A stretch of DNA of 64,000 nucleotides. Source: a virus. The DNA lies in IMG/VR virus record IMGVR_UViG_3300042922_000265, positions 1 through 64,000 of that record. One strand, written 5' to 3'. Both the position numbers and the translations under genes were made by a program. Shown one piece after another: positions 1 through 6,094 of the stretch. Position 1 is the stretch's first letter; each line of letters starts with the position of its first letter. The notes under the pieces are model-generated. The model did no database searches, had not been told where the DNA came from, and was given only the letters and a program-made list of their open reading frames with translations.

Positions 1-572
1 GTGGACTGGTAGACCTGAGTGATCTGGTCTTGAATCTGCTGCTGCAGAGAGGTACGCAGCAGGCTGTCCGCGCTCTGGCGCGCGACGATCTCGGCCTCCA
101 GGTTGCCCTGGACCACGGCGGCGGACTCGGCACCCGAGACAGGATTGCCGTCGGCGTCAACCACCTGACCGGCGTCATTGAGTCGCGCCACGCCCGAGGA
201 AACACCGACGTCAGACCACTGGACGTAGGTCTCACCGCCGATGATGTTGCCCAGGTTGTCCAGGTCGTCGAAGTCCACGTCGAAGTCGGGCATGACGAAG
301 TCGCGGGTGTACTGGCGACCCATGGGCTTCTCACGCCAGGCGATCCGATACGGGATGCGCTCGGTGAGGTCCGGGTGATCGGTGGGCACCAGCTCGAACA
401 CGGCCTGGGCGGAACCACCGGCCAGCAAAACGTCCTGAGTCTCACGACCCACCAGGGTGGCGTTCTGGTTGGGAGCGCTGGGGTTGGAAAGTGGGTTGAT
501 GGCCACTTCCATGACGACCGGCTTGCTACCTACCGACCGCTGGAAGTTAACCGTAAGCGCACGCTTCTGCAC
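1..572 (-). CDS. tail/fibre-like structural protein, C-terminus outside window
   Basis: About 190 residues are visible. The start is GTG at 572, with GGAGG about 7 nt upstream. The protein opens VQKRALTVNFQ, has a compact N-terminal domain (LVGRETQDVLLAGG, then FELVPTDHPDLTERIPY) and passes after about residue 140 into a polar region predicted to be coiled coil (QGNLEAEIVARQSADSLL). A globular head followed by a coiled coil is typical of phage tail or fibre adaptor proteins. I do not recognise a specific family. It precedes the glycosyltransferase cassette in the direction of transcription. Confidence 0.55.
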   Translation of the reverse strand, partial: MQKRALTVNFQRSVGSKPVVMEVAINPLSNPSAPNQNATLVGRETQDVLLAGGSAQAVFELVPTDHPDLTERIPYRIAWREKPMGRQYTRDFVMPDFDVDFDDLDNLGNIIGGETYVQWSDVGVSSGVARLNDAGQVVDADGNPVSGAESAAVVQGNLEAEIVARQSADSLLRTSLQQQIQDQITQVYQS

Positions 573-594
573 CGTCTCTCCTCCACGCAGCTGT

Positions 595-610
595 TCACCT
601 ATTCAGGTGA
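595..610 (-). repeat. small hairpin upstream of structural gene start
   Basis: TCACCT and AGGTGA are separated by GAAT, giving a 6-bp stem in the leader of the gene starting at 572. A related CCTGAATAGGT sequence occurs near 13016-13027, and CCTGAAGAGGT occurs near 9797-9806, both upstream of gene starts. Confidence 0.45.
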
Positions 611-630
611 CTGCGGGAGGTGATGACAGG

Positions 631-1335
631 TCAGAACGGGAAGCAGAGGCTGTTCCAGTCAGCGCGCGTGCCGGTCTTCCAGGCCACACGCTTGAGTCGT
701 GGATCGTCCTTGCTGCGGTCCTCCTGCTCGCCGTAGAGCGCGTCGGTCAAGAAGCTGCGGCGATCGATGATCGTGGTGGGAAGTTCGTCGTTGTGGTCGA
801 CCAGGCTGGGCCACGTGTAGCTGACCTGGCACTTGGGACCACGTTGTGCCCATCGGCTGACGATCTCGTCGATCGGCATCTCGCTGCGCAGGTGCCACGG
901 CAGGTATTCGCACAGGCTTTCGAGCTGAGTGCCGTGGACAGCCACGCCTACGTGGTGCAGCAGCTCCTGCGAGACGAGCCAAGAGGGGTCAATGCCATCC
1001 ACACTCATCATGCCCAGGGCGCGGTTGATGCTGTGCTGACGGTGCGCCGGGCGGGATCGGCCCAGATACAAACTCACGACGGGCGTGGGGGCTACACCGA
1101 GGGCATCCCAGAGCTGGTCACGGAAGCCCTCCACCGGCACGGCGTCATCCTCCAGCACCACGCCCCAGGTGTCTTCCTGCTCAGCCAACCACTCCCAGGC
1201 GCGACGATGATTGCGGCCTGGGCCAATGGTGCCGTCGTCGATGAAGACACGGTCGGCGTCCACCTCGGCGGCCAGGTTCTGACACACCTCATCGCGACTC
1301 TCGTGGCTGACGATCGCGATGCTGAAACTGCTCAC
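631..1335 (-). CDS. glycosyltransferase, GT25-like
   Basis: 234 residues. The segment WGVVLEDDAVPVEGFRDQL near residues 57-75 matches the acidic LEDD motif of family 25 (LPS/collagen type) glycosyltransferases. The N-terminus (FSIAIVSHESRDE) resembles the start of a nucleotide-sugar-binding fold. It overlaps the downstream end of the 103-aa gene by 4 nt and belongs to a run with two further transferases and a methyltransferase. The likely role is transfer of a sugar to a virion protein or glycan. Donor and acceptor are unknown. Confidence 0.6.
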   Translation of the reverse strand: MSSFSIAIVSHESRDEVCQNLAAEVDADRVFIDDGTIGPGRNHRRAWEWLAEQEDTWGVVLEDDAVPVEGFRDQLWDALGVAPTPVVSLYLGRSRPAHRQHSINRALGMMSVDGIDPSWLVSQELLHHVGVAVHGTQLESLCEYLPWHLRSEMPIDEIVSRWAQRGPKCQVSYTWPSLVDHNDELPTTIIDRRSFLTDALYGEQEDRSKDDPRLKRVAWKTGTRADWNSLCFPF

Positions 1336-1643
1336 TCGGCGGCCTGGTAGGTTTCCATGAAGATGTCAGGCTGGCATGGATAGAACTCGCCCTTCACCCC
1401 CTTGATGACCCACACACCCGGCTTCACCTCGTAGCTGGTGCCCTCCAGGGTGTTGATGTTGAACCACCGGAAGTCGGTGGACTCCATCCCCTCGGGGTCG
1501 TTGACCCGATCGGTGACCGGTGTGCCGATGTTGGCGGCAGGGCACCATTCCAACCACTCGCGCTTGGTATGAGTGCCTCGGGTATAACGGAACGCCTCGA
1601 TCGTGACCGGCTTCTTAGTCCACTGACTGGGTTTGATGCTCAT
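1332..1643 (-). CDS. conserved phage protein, PGDYxVKG...C.PDIFxxTY type
   Basis: 103 residues. The C-terminal motif (KPGVWVIKGVKGEFYPCQ, then PDIFMETYQ) is a widespread signature of small phage proteins of unknown function in Gram-positive hosts. The start at 1643 overlaps the preceding 82-aa membrane-protein gene. No catalytic residues or membrane segments are evident. Confidence 0.7.
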   Translation of the reverse strand: MSIKPSQWTKKPVTIEAFRYTRGTHTKREWLEWCPAANIGTPVTDRVNDPEGMESTDFRWFNINTLEGTSYEVKPGVWVIKGVKGEFYPCQPDIFMETYQAAE

Positions 1644-1863
1644 CGGATCTCCTTGTCCATTTGTAGAGGCCCCATGCGTTCACGGAGCCGTAGGCAGCGG
1701 CTGAGACCAGGAATCCCGGCTGGTCGCTGACGACCGCGTAGATCACCCAGAGCACCTGGGCGACCAGCGCCACCACGAAGCCGTACCAGAGCTTCTGGGT
1801 GACCAGGAACAGGCCAAACACACCGATACCGGTGAGTAGCCAGCTCCACCACCAGTCGATCAC
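1615..1863 (-). CDS. small membrane protein
   Basis: 82 residues from a GTG that overlaps the upstream stop codon (GTGA, 1863-1860). This start is preferred to the longer frame because the added N-terminus would overlap the upstream gene deeply. Three hydrophobic segments are visible (LLTGIGVFGLFLV, FVVALVAQVLWVIYAVV, FLVSAAAYGSVNAWGLY), followed by a basic-to-polar tail. Function unknown. Confidence 0.65.
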   Translation of the reverse strand: MIDWWWSWLLTGIGVFGLFLVTQKLWYGFVVALVAQVLWVIYAVVSDQPGFLVSAAAYGSVNAWGLYKWTRRSDEHQTQSVD

Positions 1864-2120
1864 GCGATGGCCTGCTTCTTGTCCTTCTTGGTGTCCCGGA
1901 TGGACGGCAGGCCCGCACGGCGCTGGCGCTGCGTCTCCTTGATGACGTCCTCCGGCATCGCGCTGAAGACCTCCTTGACGGTCCAGAACTCCCCAGACGG
2001 CAGCAGCTCTACCTCCGAGCCGACCTTGGCAGTCTTGAGGTCGATCCACGCGGCTAGAACAAACACGCTATCGCCCTCCTTGCGCTCCAGACGACATTGA
2101 TGCAGCTGCTTGTTGCTCAT
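1860..2120 (-). CDS. hypothetical protein
   Basis: 86 residues starting MSNKQLHQCRLERKEG. It is mixed beta-like sequence without membrane segments and ends in a lysine-rich tail (RDTKKDKKQAIA). Overlaps both neighbours by 4 nt, so it is translationally coupled to the glycosyltransferase above it. Family not recognised. Confidence 0.65.
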   Translation of the reverse strand: MSNKQLHQCRLERKEGDSVFVLAAWIDLKTAKVGSEVELLPSGEFWTVKEVFSAMPEDVIKETQRQRRAGLPSIRDTKKDKKQAIA

Positions 2121-2830
2121 GATCGACCTTCCATGGTGAGTTCTCTGATCTCGGACGGAATGCCCGCCTTGCGATAACGGGCCAGGCGGAACTTGTTGCG
2201 GATGGTGGCGGCCTTGTCTTCTTCGGTGAGGTGGTCACCCCGCCATCCCGGCAGGTGGTAGAGGTGATGCACCGGACCCATGATCCACCGCGTCGGTGAG
2301 CAGGTGATGGCGAAGGCGTGAGCCATGGCGTTGTCGTCGTACCAGCTGCCCTCGAACTGCTCATCGTAGCCACCCACCAGGTCGTATGCCTGACGACTGA
2401 TGACATTGACCGCTCCGACACTGGAGCCGTTCCACATGACACGCTGAGGCTCCGCGTCCTGGGGCCGCAACTTGCCACGACGCACCCGGTCGGAGACTTC
2501 CTCGCCCAGGTAGCGGTACTTGTCGAACGGGATGACCAGACCGGGGCGTTCCTGGGCCATCATGACGGCGTCAGCCACCTGATGGAAGGGCACGATGACG
2601 TCGGCCTCGGTGAAGACGAACACGTCGGCCTTGCTACCCCGCACAGCGCTGTTGTAGGCCGCCGATCGATTGAACTGGGCATCGCCTTCTCGGCCATCGC
2701 TGTTGGCGAACACCACCCAGTTGTGCGGGACAACATCGCACCAGTGCTTGACCACGCAGTCCAAGTTGAGCTGGCGCAGCGGGTCGGTGCCCCGGTCCCG
2801 GAACGGAATAACAACAGCAACGCTAGGCAC
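2117..2830 (-). CDS. GT2-family glycosyltransferase
   Basis: 237 residues from a GTG at 2830 that overlaps the upstream stop (2823). The 10-codon longer ATG form would overlap the upstream gene by 38 nt. The GT-A start SVAVVIPFRDRGTDPLRQL, the DVFVFTEADVIVP acidic motif near residue 75, and the galactosyltransferase-like C-terminal block GGYDEQFEGSWYDDNA with a following HHLYH are all visible. Predicted cytoplasmic enzyme using a nucleotide sugar. Its neighbours suggest it builds a short decorated glycan. Confidence 0.75.
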   Translation of the reverse strand: MPSVAVVIPFRDRGTDPLRQLNLDCVVKHWCDVVPHNWVVFANSDGREGDAQFNRSAAYNSAVRGSKADVFVFTEADVIVPFHQVADAVMMAQERPGLVIPFDKYRYLGEEVSDRVRRGKLRPQDAEPQRVMWNGSSVGAVNVISRQAYDLVGGYDEQFEGSWYDDNAMAHAFAITCSPTRWIMGPVHHLYHLPGWRGDHLTEEDKAATIRNKFRLARYRKAGIPSEIRELTMEGRS

Positions 2831-3662
2831 GGGCAAGGTAACGCCTCCCCAGCTCGGCATACTCCTTGCGGAACATGGCCCACTCCTCCTTGGGCAGCTC
2901 CTGGGGGCCGAAGGTCAGGTGAGCAGCCAGGAACCCCTGAATCACCTGACGACGCACCGTGTTGCAGGCCCCCTCGTCGCCGATCACCGCATCCGGGCGG
3001 AAGGGACGACCACACAGGACGGACGGTGACGGCCTGCCCAACTGGGTGGCCACCTGCACGCCAGTACCCCAGCCGTAGGAGATCATGTTGATGCTCAGCC
3101 AGTCCTCGATCGGCTTGGCCTCCACAGGCAGGCCCAGCAGCTGCTGCCAATGGGTGAGGAAGTAGGTGTGGGACAGGCGGGCGAACTCGCCACTCTCGTG
3201 CACGTCCAACAGCGGGATGTCCAGGGTGTTGAACCGGGCCTGCATGCCCGGCGTGTGAGTCACACTGGCACCGTTGTTGATCGTGAGTGCGCTGCTGATG
3301 ACTCCAGGAGTCAGCATGGAGTACTCCACAAACTGACCGAAGGTGTCAGCCTCCCAGAACACCACGTCGTCATCAACCTTGACGAAATGAGTGTCCTGGT
3401 ACTGGGGCTTCGTGTACTCGCGCCAGACGCAATCGAACCGCTTCCACCAGGGCTTGACGTGGTAGTAGTCGTTGCGCACCCGCAACCGAGGACTGGTCTT
3501 GATGCCGCGCACGTACTCGGCGTCCCGGTAGAGCTTGGTCAGGTTCCAGATGTCAACGGTCAACCAGGGGTTCTCGTCGAGAGCCCGATGGATGAAGGGC
3601 ATCTGCAGCTCCATGTTCTCCCTGCGACCCGCAAAGACATAGAGCACCACACTGTTACTCAC
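2823..3662 (-). CDS. glycosyltransferase-like protein with DDD motif
   Basis: 279 residues. Residues around 90-105 read HFVKVDDDVVFWEAD, a DxD-type metal/nucleotide-sugar site preceded by beta-strand sequence as in GT-A enzymes. The N-terminus VVLYVFAGRREN is compatible with the first strand of that fold. C-terminal half has conserved-looking aromatic and Cys residues but no family I can name. Overlaps the methyltransferase gene by 4 nt and the GT2 gene by 8 nt. Confidence 0.6.
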   Translation of the reverse strand: MSNSVVLYVFAGRRENMELQMPFIHRALDENPWLTVDIWNLTKLYRDAEYVRGIKTSPRLRVRNDYYHVKPWWKRFDCVWREYTKPQYQDTHFVKVDDDVVFWEADTFGQFVEYSMLTPGVISSALTINNGASVTHTPGMQARFNTLDIPLLDVHESGEFARLSHTYFLTHWQQLLGLPVEAKPIEDWLSINMISYGWGTGVQVATQLGRPSPSVLCGRPFRPDAVIGDEGACNTVRRQVIQGFLAAHLTFGPQELPKEEWAMFRKEYAELGRRYLARA

Positions 3663-4159
3663 ACAGCCACCTCACCGATGCGGAACAGACCTCCCGAGAG
3701 CTGCTCCACCTTCCATCCGAACTTGGCGACGGCCTCCCAGAACGCCTTGAACACGTGCGGCTCGTTCTCGTCGTAGTCATCCAGGACGATCAGGCAGCCG
3801 GGCTTGAGAACCGGCCCCACATGCGTGAAGGCCGTCGTGGTGCTGCTGTAGAGATCGCAGTCGATGTGCACCAGCCCGACGTTGTACCTGCGGAAGGGGA
3901 ACACCGGCACCGTGTCGTCGAACCACCCCTCGACCAGCTGGGCGTTCTCCACCACTGGCTTGGGACACTTCATCGAGCCCGCAGGGAACTCCTCGCGCCA
4001 ATCCTCGGGTAGTCCCTGCCATGAGTCGAAACCGATGACCGGCATGACCCCGGCAATCAGTCGCGTCGAATGCCCACCGGCTACACCGAACTCGACCGCA
4101 ATCCCCTCCGGGTCCAGGCTCAGAGCCTGACGCAGGTCAGGAAACCCTTCATCGCTCAC
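3659..4159 (-). CDS. TylF/macrocin-type SAM-dependent O-methyltransferase
   Basis: 166 residues from a GTG overlapping the upstream TGA (4159-4156). Visible motifs: AVEFGVAGGHSTRLIA (SAM loop), GFDSWQGLPEDW, VHIDCDLYSSTTTA and IVLDDYDE. These are the hallmarks of the TylF family of sugar O-methyltransferases, with metal-binding acidic residues in the DCD and DDY motifs. It probably methylates a hydroxyl of the sugar added by the adjacent transferases. Confidence 0.8.
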   Translation of the reverse strand: MSDEGFPDLRQALSLDPEGIAVEFGVAGGHSTRLIAGVMPVIGFDSWQGLPEDWREEFPAGSMKCPKPVVENAQLVEGWFDDTVPVFPFRRYNVGLVHIDCDLYSSTTTAFTHVGPVLKPGCLIVLDDYDENEPHVFKAFWEAVAKFGWKVEQLSGGLFRIGEVAV

Positions 4160-4440
4160 TGCTGCTGCTCCCACTTCTGACGCCACCCCTTGGCGCGCCA
4201 CTCACACATACGCTTCCATTTCACCGACCAATGCGGGGCCGCGTCCAGCAAGGACGGCCTCAACACCGCGACCCAGACCGTCTTGCACTCTGGACAGACC
4301 CAGACATCTCCCACATGAGATCGATTCCGATACTCAAGCACATGCTCCTCGTTGGGCCGATGACACCAGTCCTTGGTGCCTTCAGTGTGCTCGAACGGGA
4401 TCTTCTTCTTGCGAACCCAGCCCTGCGGGTTACCGCTCAC
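4156..4440 (-). CDS. hypothetical protein with single CxxC
   Basis: 94 residues. A CPEC motif lies in VWVCPECKTVWVAV, and another Cys and His occur earlier (DWCHRPNEEH), so a small zinc-binding fold is possible. C-terminus is Trp- and Lys-rich. Four-nt overlaps couple it to both neighbours. Function unknown. Confidence 0.6.
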   Translation of the reverse strand: MSGNPQGWVRKKKIPFEHTEGTKDWCHRPNEEHVLEYRNRSHVGDVWVCPECKTVWVAVLRPSLLDAAPHWSVKWKRMCEWRAKGWRQKWEQQQ

Positions 4441-4751
4441 AGGGTCTCGCGCTTGACCTCGCCGCTACGCTCGTCGGTCCACTTCAGCACATAGCCGTAG
4501 TGGCCACCGCGACCCTCATGCTCGCGCGCGGCGGCTTCCTTGGCCGCGCTCTTGGAGTTGAAGGACTGGGAGACGTAGACAATCTCGTTGTTCTCGCTCA
4601 GGCAGCGCCAGTAGTACTCGCCCGTGATGTCGGGCAATACCTCCAGGATACGCAGCTTCTTGCCTCGGTTCACCGAGGTCGCCTTGTCCCGGCGGCCCCG
4701 ACGGTACGGGGTGAGCTTGGGTACCTCAGTCTTGTCTCGTTGCTTCGCCAT
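4437..4751 (-). CDS. YegP/DUF1508-like small protein
   Basis: 104 residues from ATG 4751, chosen because AAAGGA lies about 10 nt upstream and longer starts lack a site. The section NNEIVYVSQSFNSKSAAKEAA resembles the repeat of DUF1508/YegP proteins (NGEIV...S..F.SK..A), small stress-associated proteins of unknown biochemistry. The N-terminus is strongly basic. Assignment rests on this one motif. Confidence 0.5.
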   Translation of the reverse strand: MAKQRDKTEVPKLTPYRRGRRDKATSVNRGKKLRILEVLPDITGEYYWRCLSENNEIVYVSQSFNSKSAAKEAAAREHEGRGGHYGYVLKWTDERSGEVKRETL

Positions 4752-4983
4752 CAGGCGCGTCCTTTCGCTTGCTCCAGGGTGGGTCGCGGTCCTCGTCAAG
4801 GACCTGCAGGTACTCCAGGCGCTGACCCTTCCAGGTCAGCGTCTTGAAGCCATGCGAGTCGTGTCTGGTCGGGGTGCTTCCAAGCCCCCAGCAGACCACC
4901 CCATCCCACGTGACGCGAGTGAGATAGGCCGGATACATGAAACCCATCTCCTCGGCCAGGCCGTCGAAGATGGGTGTGTTCAT
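4726..4983 (-). CDS. hypothetical protein, probable leaderless mRNA
   Basis: 85 residues starting MNTPIFDGLAEEMG. An in-frame GTG 9 nt upstream exists, but a TATAGT box ends 7 nt before this ATG and no ribosome site is seen, which favours a leaderless start at 4983. The protein is mixed, Trp-rich, ends in a basic/acidic tail and overlaps the next gene by 26 nt. Function unknown. Confidence 0.55.
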   Translation of the reverse strand: MNTPIFDGLAEEMGFMYPAYLTRVTWDGVVCWGLGSTPTRHDSHGFKTLTWKGQRLEYLQVLDEDRDPPWSKRKDAPDGEATRQD

Positions 4984-4990
4984 GGGTTTC

Positions 4991-4996
4991 ACTATA
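4991..4996 (-). promoter_or_regulatory. candidate -10 box (TATAGT) of leaderless promoter
   Basis: TATAGT is followed by GAAACCC and then ATG. The 7-nt gap would put the transcription start at or next to the A of ATG. No good -35 is visible. Confidence 0.4.
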
Positions 4997-5018
4997 CCCT
5001 ATGTGGTAGATAAAGTCG

Positions 5019-5141
5019 CTATCGTTCTCCGACCTCATCCTCGTGGGGATTGAAGAAGAACTCCTCGGCAAACTCCTCGTCCGCCTGATCCTCCAGGTAG
5101 TCGTCGAAATCGCGGGCCAGGAAGTGCTGCGCGCCGTACAT
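5019..5141 (-). CDS. small acidic protein
   Basis: 40 residues. ATG overlaps the upstream stop (TGATG at 5143-5139). The sequence begins MYGAQHFLARDFDDYLED and is dominated by Asp, Glu and Phe (EEFAEEFFFNPHEDE). Translational coupling and the clean stop support it as a gene. Very acidic phage proteins of this size sometimes act as nucleic-acid mimics, but nothing here shows that. Confidence 0.5.
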   Translation of the reverse strand: MYGAQHFLARDFDDYLEDQADEEFAEEFFFNPHEDEVGER

Positions 5142-5776
5142 CAGACCAGCACCAGCTGGGCGGTCTCGCGCTTCTTGGCCTCGCGACGCTCCTTGGCCGC
5201 TGCCTTCTTGGCGGCCTCGAACGCGATCACGTCAGGGCGATCTGCCACGCGGGCCTTGGCTGCCTTGTAGCCTTCTTTGCCCAGGATGGACGGACCGCAG
5301 CTGGTGCCGAGGCCGATGTGTTTGCTGGTGGGGTCCTCCAGCTCGTGGCTGCAGTTCACGCAGTAGGCGTTGGCCACACCGTGGGCCGCGATGGCCTCGC
5401 CGGTCATCTTCATGTCGGCGAACAGGCCGGACATGGCACCGGGGACGTACTCCAGGCCACGCGCGGTGGTCAGCTTGGCATAGAAGCGCTGCCCGTCCTG
5501 GGTGCGCACAACCTTGAAGACCTGGCCCTGGTCGTTCTTGTAGAAGCCCTCGGCGCTGATGCGCGCACGCTGGACAACCTGCACGGGCAGGGTGGTCTGG
5601 GTGGGGCGCACCTTCTTGGCGGTGGCCTTGAGGGCGGAGATCAGCTCGGAGGCGCGGGCCTTGGTGATGCCTTCCTCAAGCTCCTCGGCGATGGAGTTGA
5701 TGCCAGCGAGGTCGATGAGACGCTCGGAGACGAGAGCTTCGATGTAGCGGATCTGGGGTGCGGTTGCGTTGCTCAT
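5141..5776 (-). CDS. DUF6011-like zinc-binding protein
   Basis: 211 residues. The motif YCVNCSHELEDPTS followed by GLGTSC (about residues 140-163) matches small phage proteins with the pattern YCxxCgreLtdpxSxxxGxGxxC (DUF6011), probably one zinc site. The N-terminus (TAPQIRYIEALVSERL) is helical and the C-terminus is Lys/Ala-rich. It is preceded by a strong leaderless promoter. Role unknown. Confidence 0.65.
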   Translation of the reverse strand: MSNATAPQIRYIEALVSERLIDLAGINSIAEELEEGITKARASELISALKATAKKVRPTQTTLPVQVVQRARISAEGFYKNDQGQVFKVVRTQDGQRFYAKLTTARGLEYVPGAMSGLFADMKMTGEAIAAHGVANAYCVNCSHELEDPTSKHIGLGTSCGPSILGKEGYKAAKARVADRPDVIAFEAAKKAAAKERREAKKRETAQLVLV

Positions 5777-5812
5777 ACTTTTATTCTAGCACGGTAGAAC
5801 GAAGTAGCGCAA
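5777..5812 (-). promoter_or_regulatory. leaderless promoter with GTTCTA spacer motif
   Basis: -35 TTGCGC (5812-5807), 18-bp spacer, -10 TAGAAT (5788-5783), then AAAAGT and the ATG at 5776. The spacer holds GTTCTA (5800-5795), forming GTTCTA-N6-TAGAAT, a near palindrome. The same arrangement precedes the gene at 42573. Confidence 0.6.
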
Positions 5813-5849
5813 GTGAAGGGGACGCAGGTGCGCCACCGGCACACAACTA

Positions 5850-6035
5850 TGACCTTGGTACTAGCCGACACCACCCTGAAGTTCCAGGGCTCGAACCGAC
5901 CAGCAGGGAACCGTCACCAAGTAGTGACCGGGCCTCGAAAGAGAGGTTGTTGGATGCTGGTCTAGGCGTCGCTCATGGGCGTCCTGTGGAGGGCAATAGG
6001 TACCCCCTTTGACGCCCCCTTCACTCGCACGTTCG
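5850..6035 (-). ncRNA. structured RNA candidate downstream of Ro60 gene
   Basis: This 300-nt gap has no convincing ORF but is dense in minus-strand pairing. GACCAGC pairs with GCTGGTC around an inner CCTC/GAGG hairpin and a GTCAC/GTGAC hairpin. GGTTCGAGCCC, a T-loop-like sequence, follows the closing strand. CCCTG/CAGGG forms another stem, and GGTAC near 6002 can pair with GTACC near 5860. The location next to the Ro60 gene suggests a Ro-associated RNA. Boundaries are approximate. Confidence 0.45.
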
Positions 6036-6050
6036 AGGGTAGACGACAGA

Positions 6051-6084
6051 ACGGGCGGGGGTTGGGTAAACACCCCGCCCGTTC
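6051..6084 (-). terminator. GC-rich hairpin after Ro60 gene
   Basis: GAACGGGCGGGG and CCCCGCCCGTTC form a 12-bp stem around an 11-nt loop, just past the Ro60 stop codon. There is no U-run on the minus strand, so it may be a stability or pause hairpin rather than a classical terminator. Confidence 0.5.
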
Positions 6085-6094
6085 GTCGACTCGG

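Noticed and set aside
30-1350. Plus-strand open frames near the left edge
   Set aside because: They oppose a structural gene and a glycosyltransferase with sensible motifs and ribosome sites, and show no domains.
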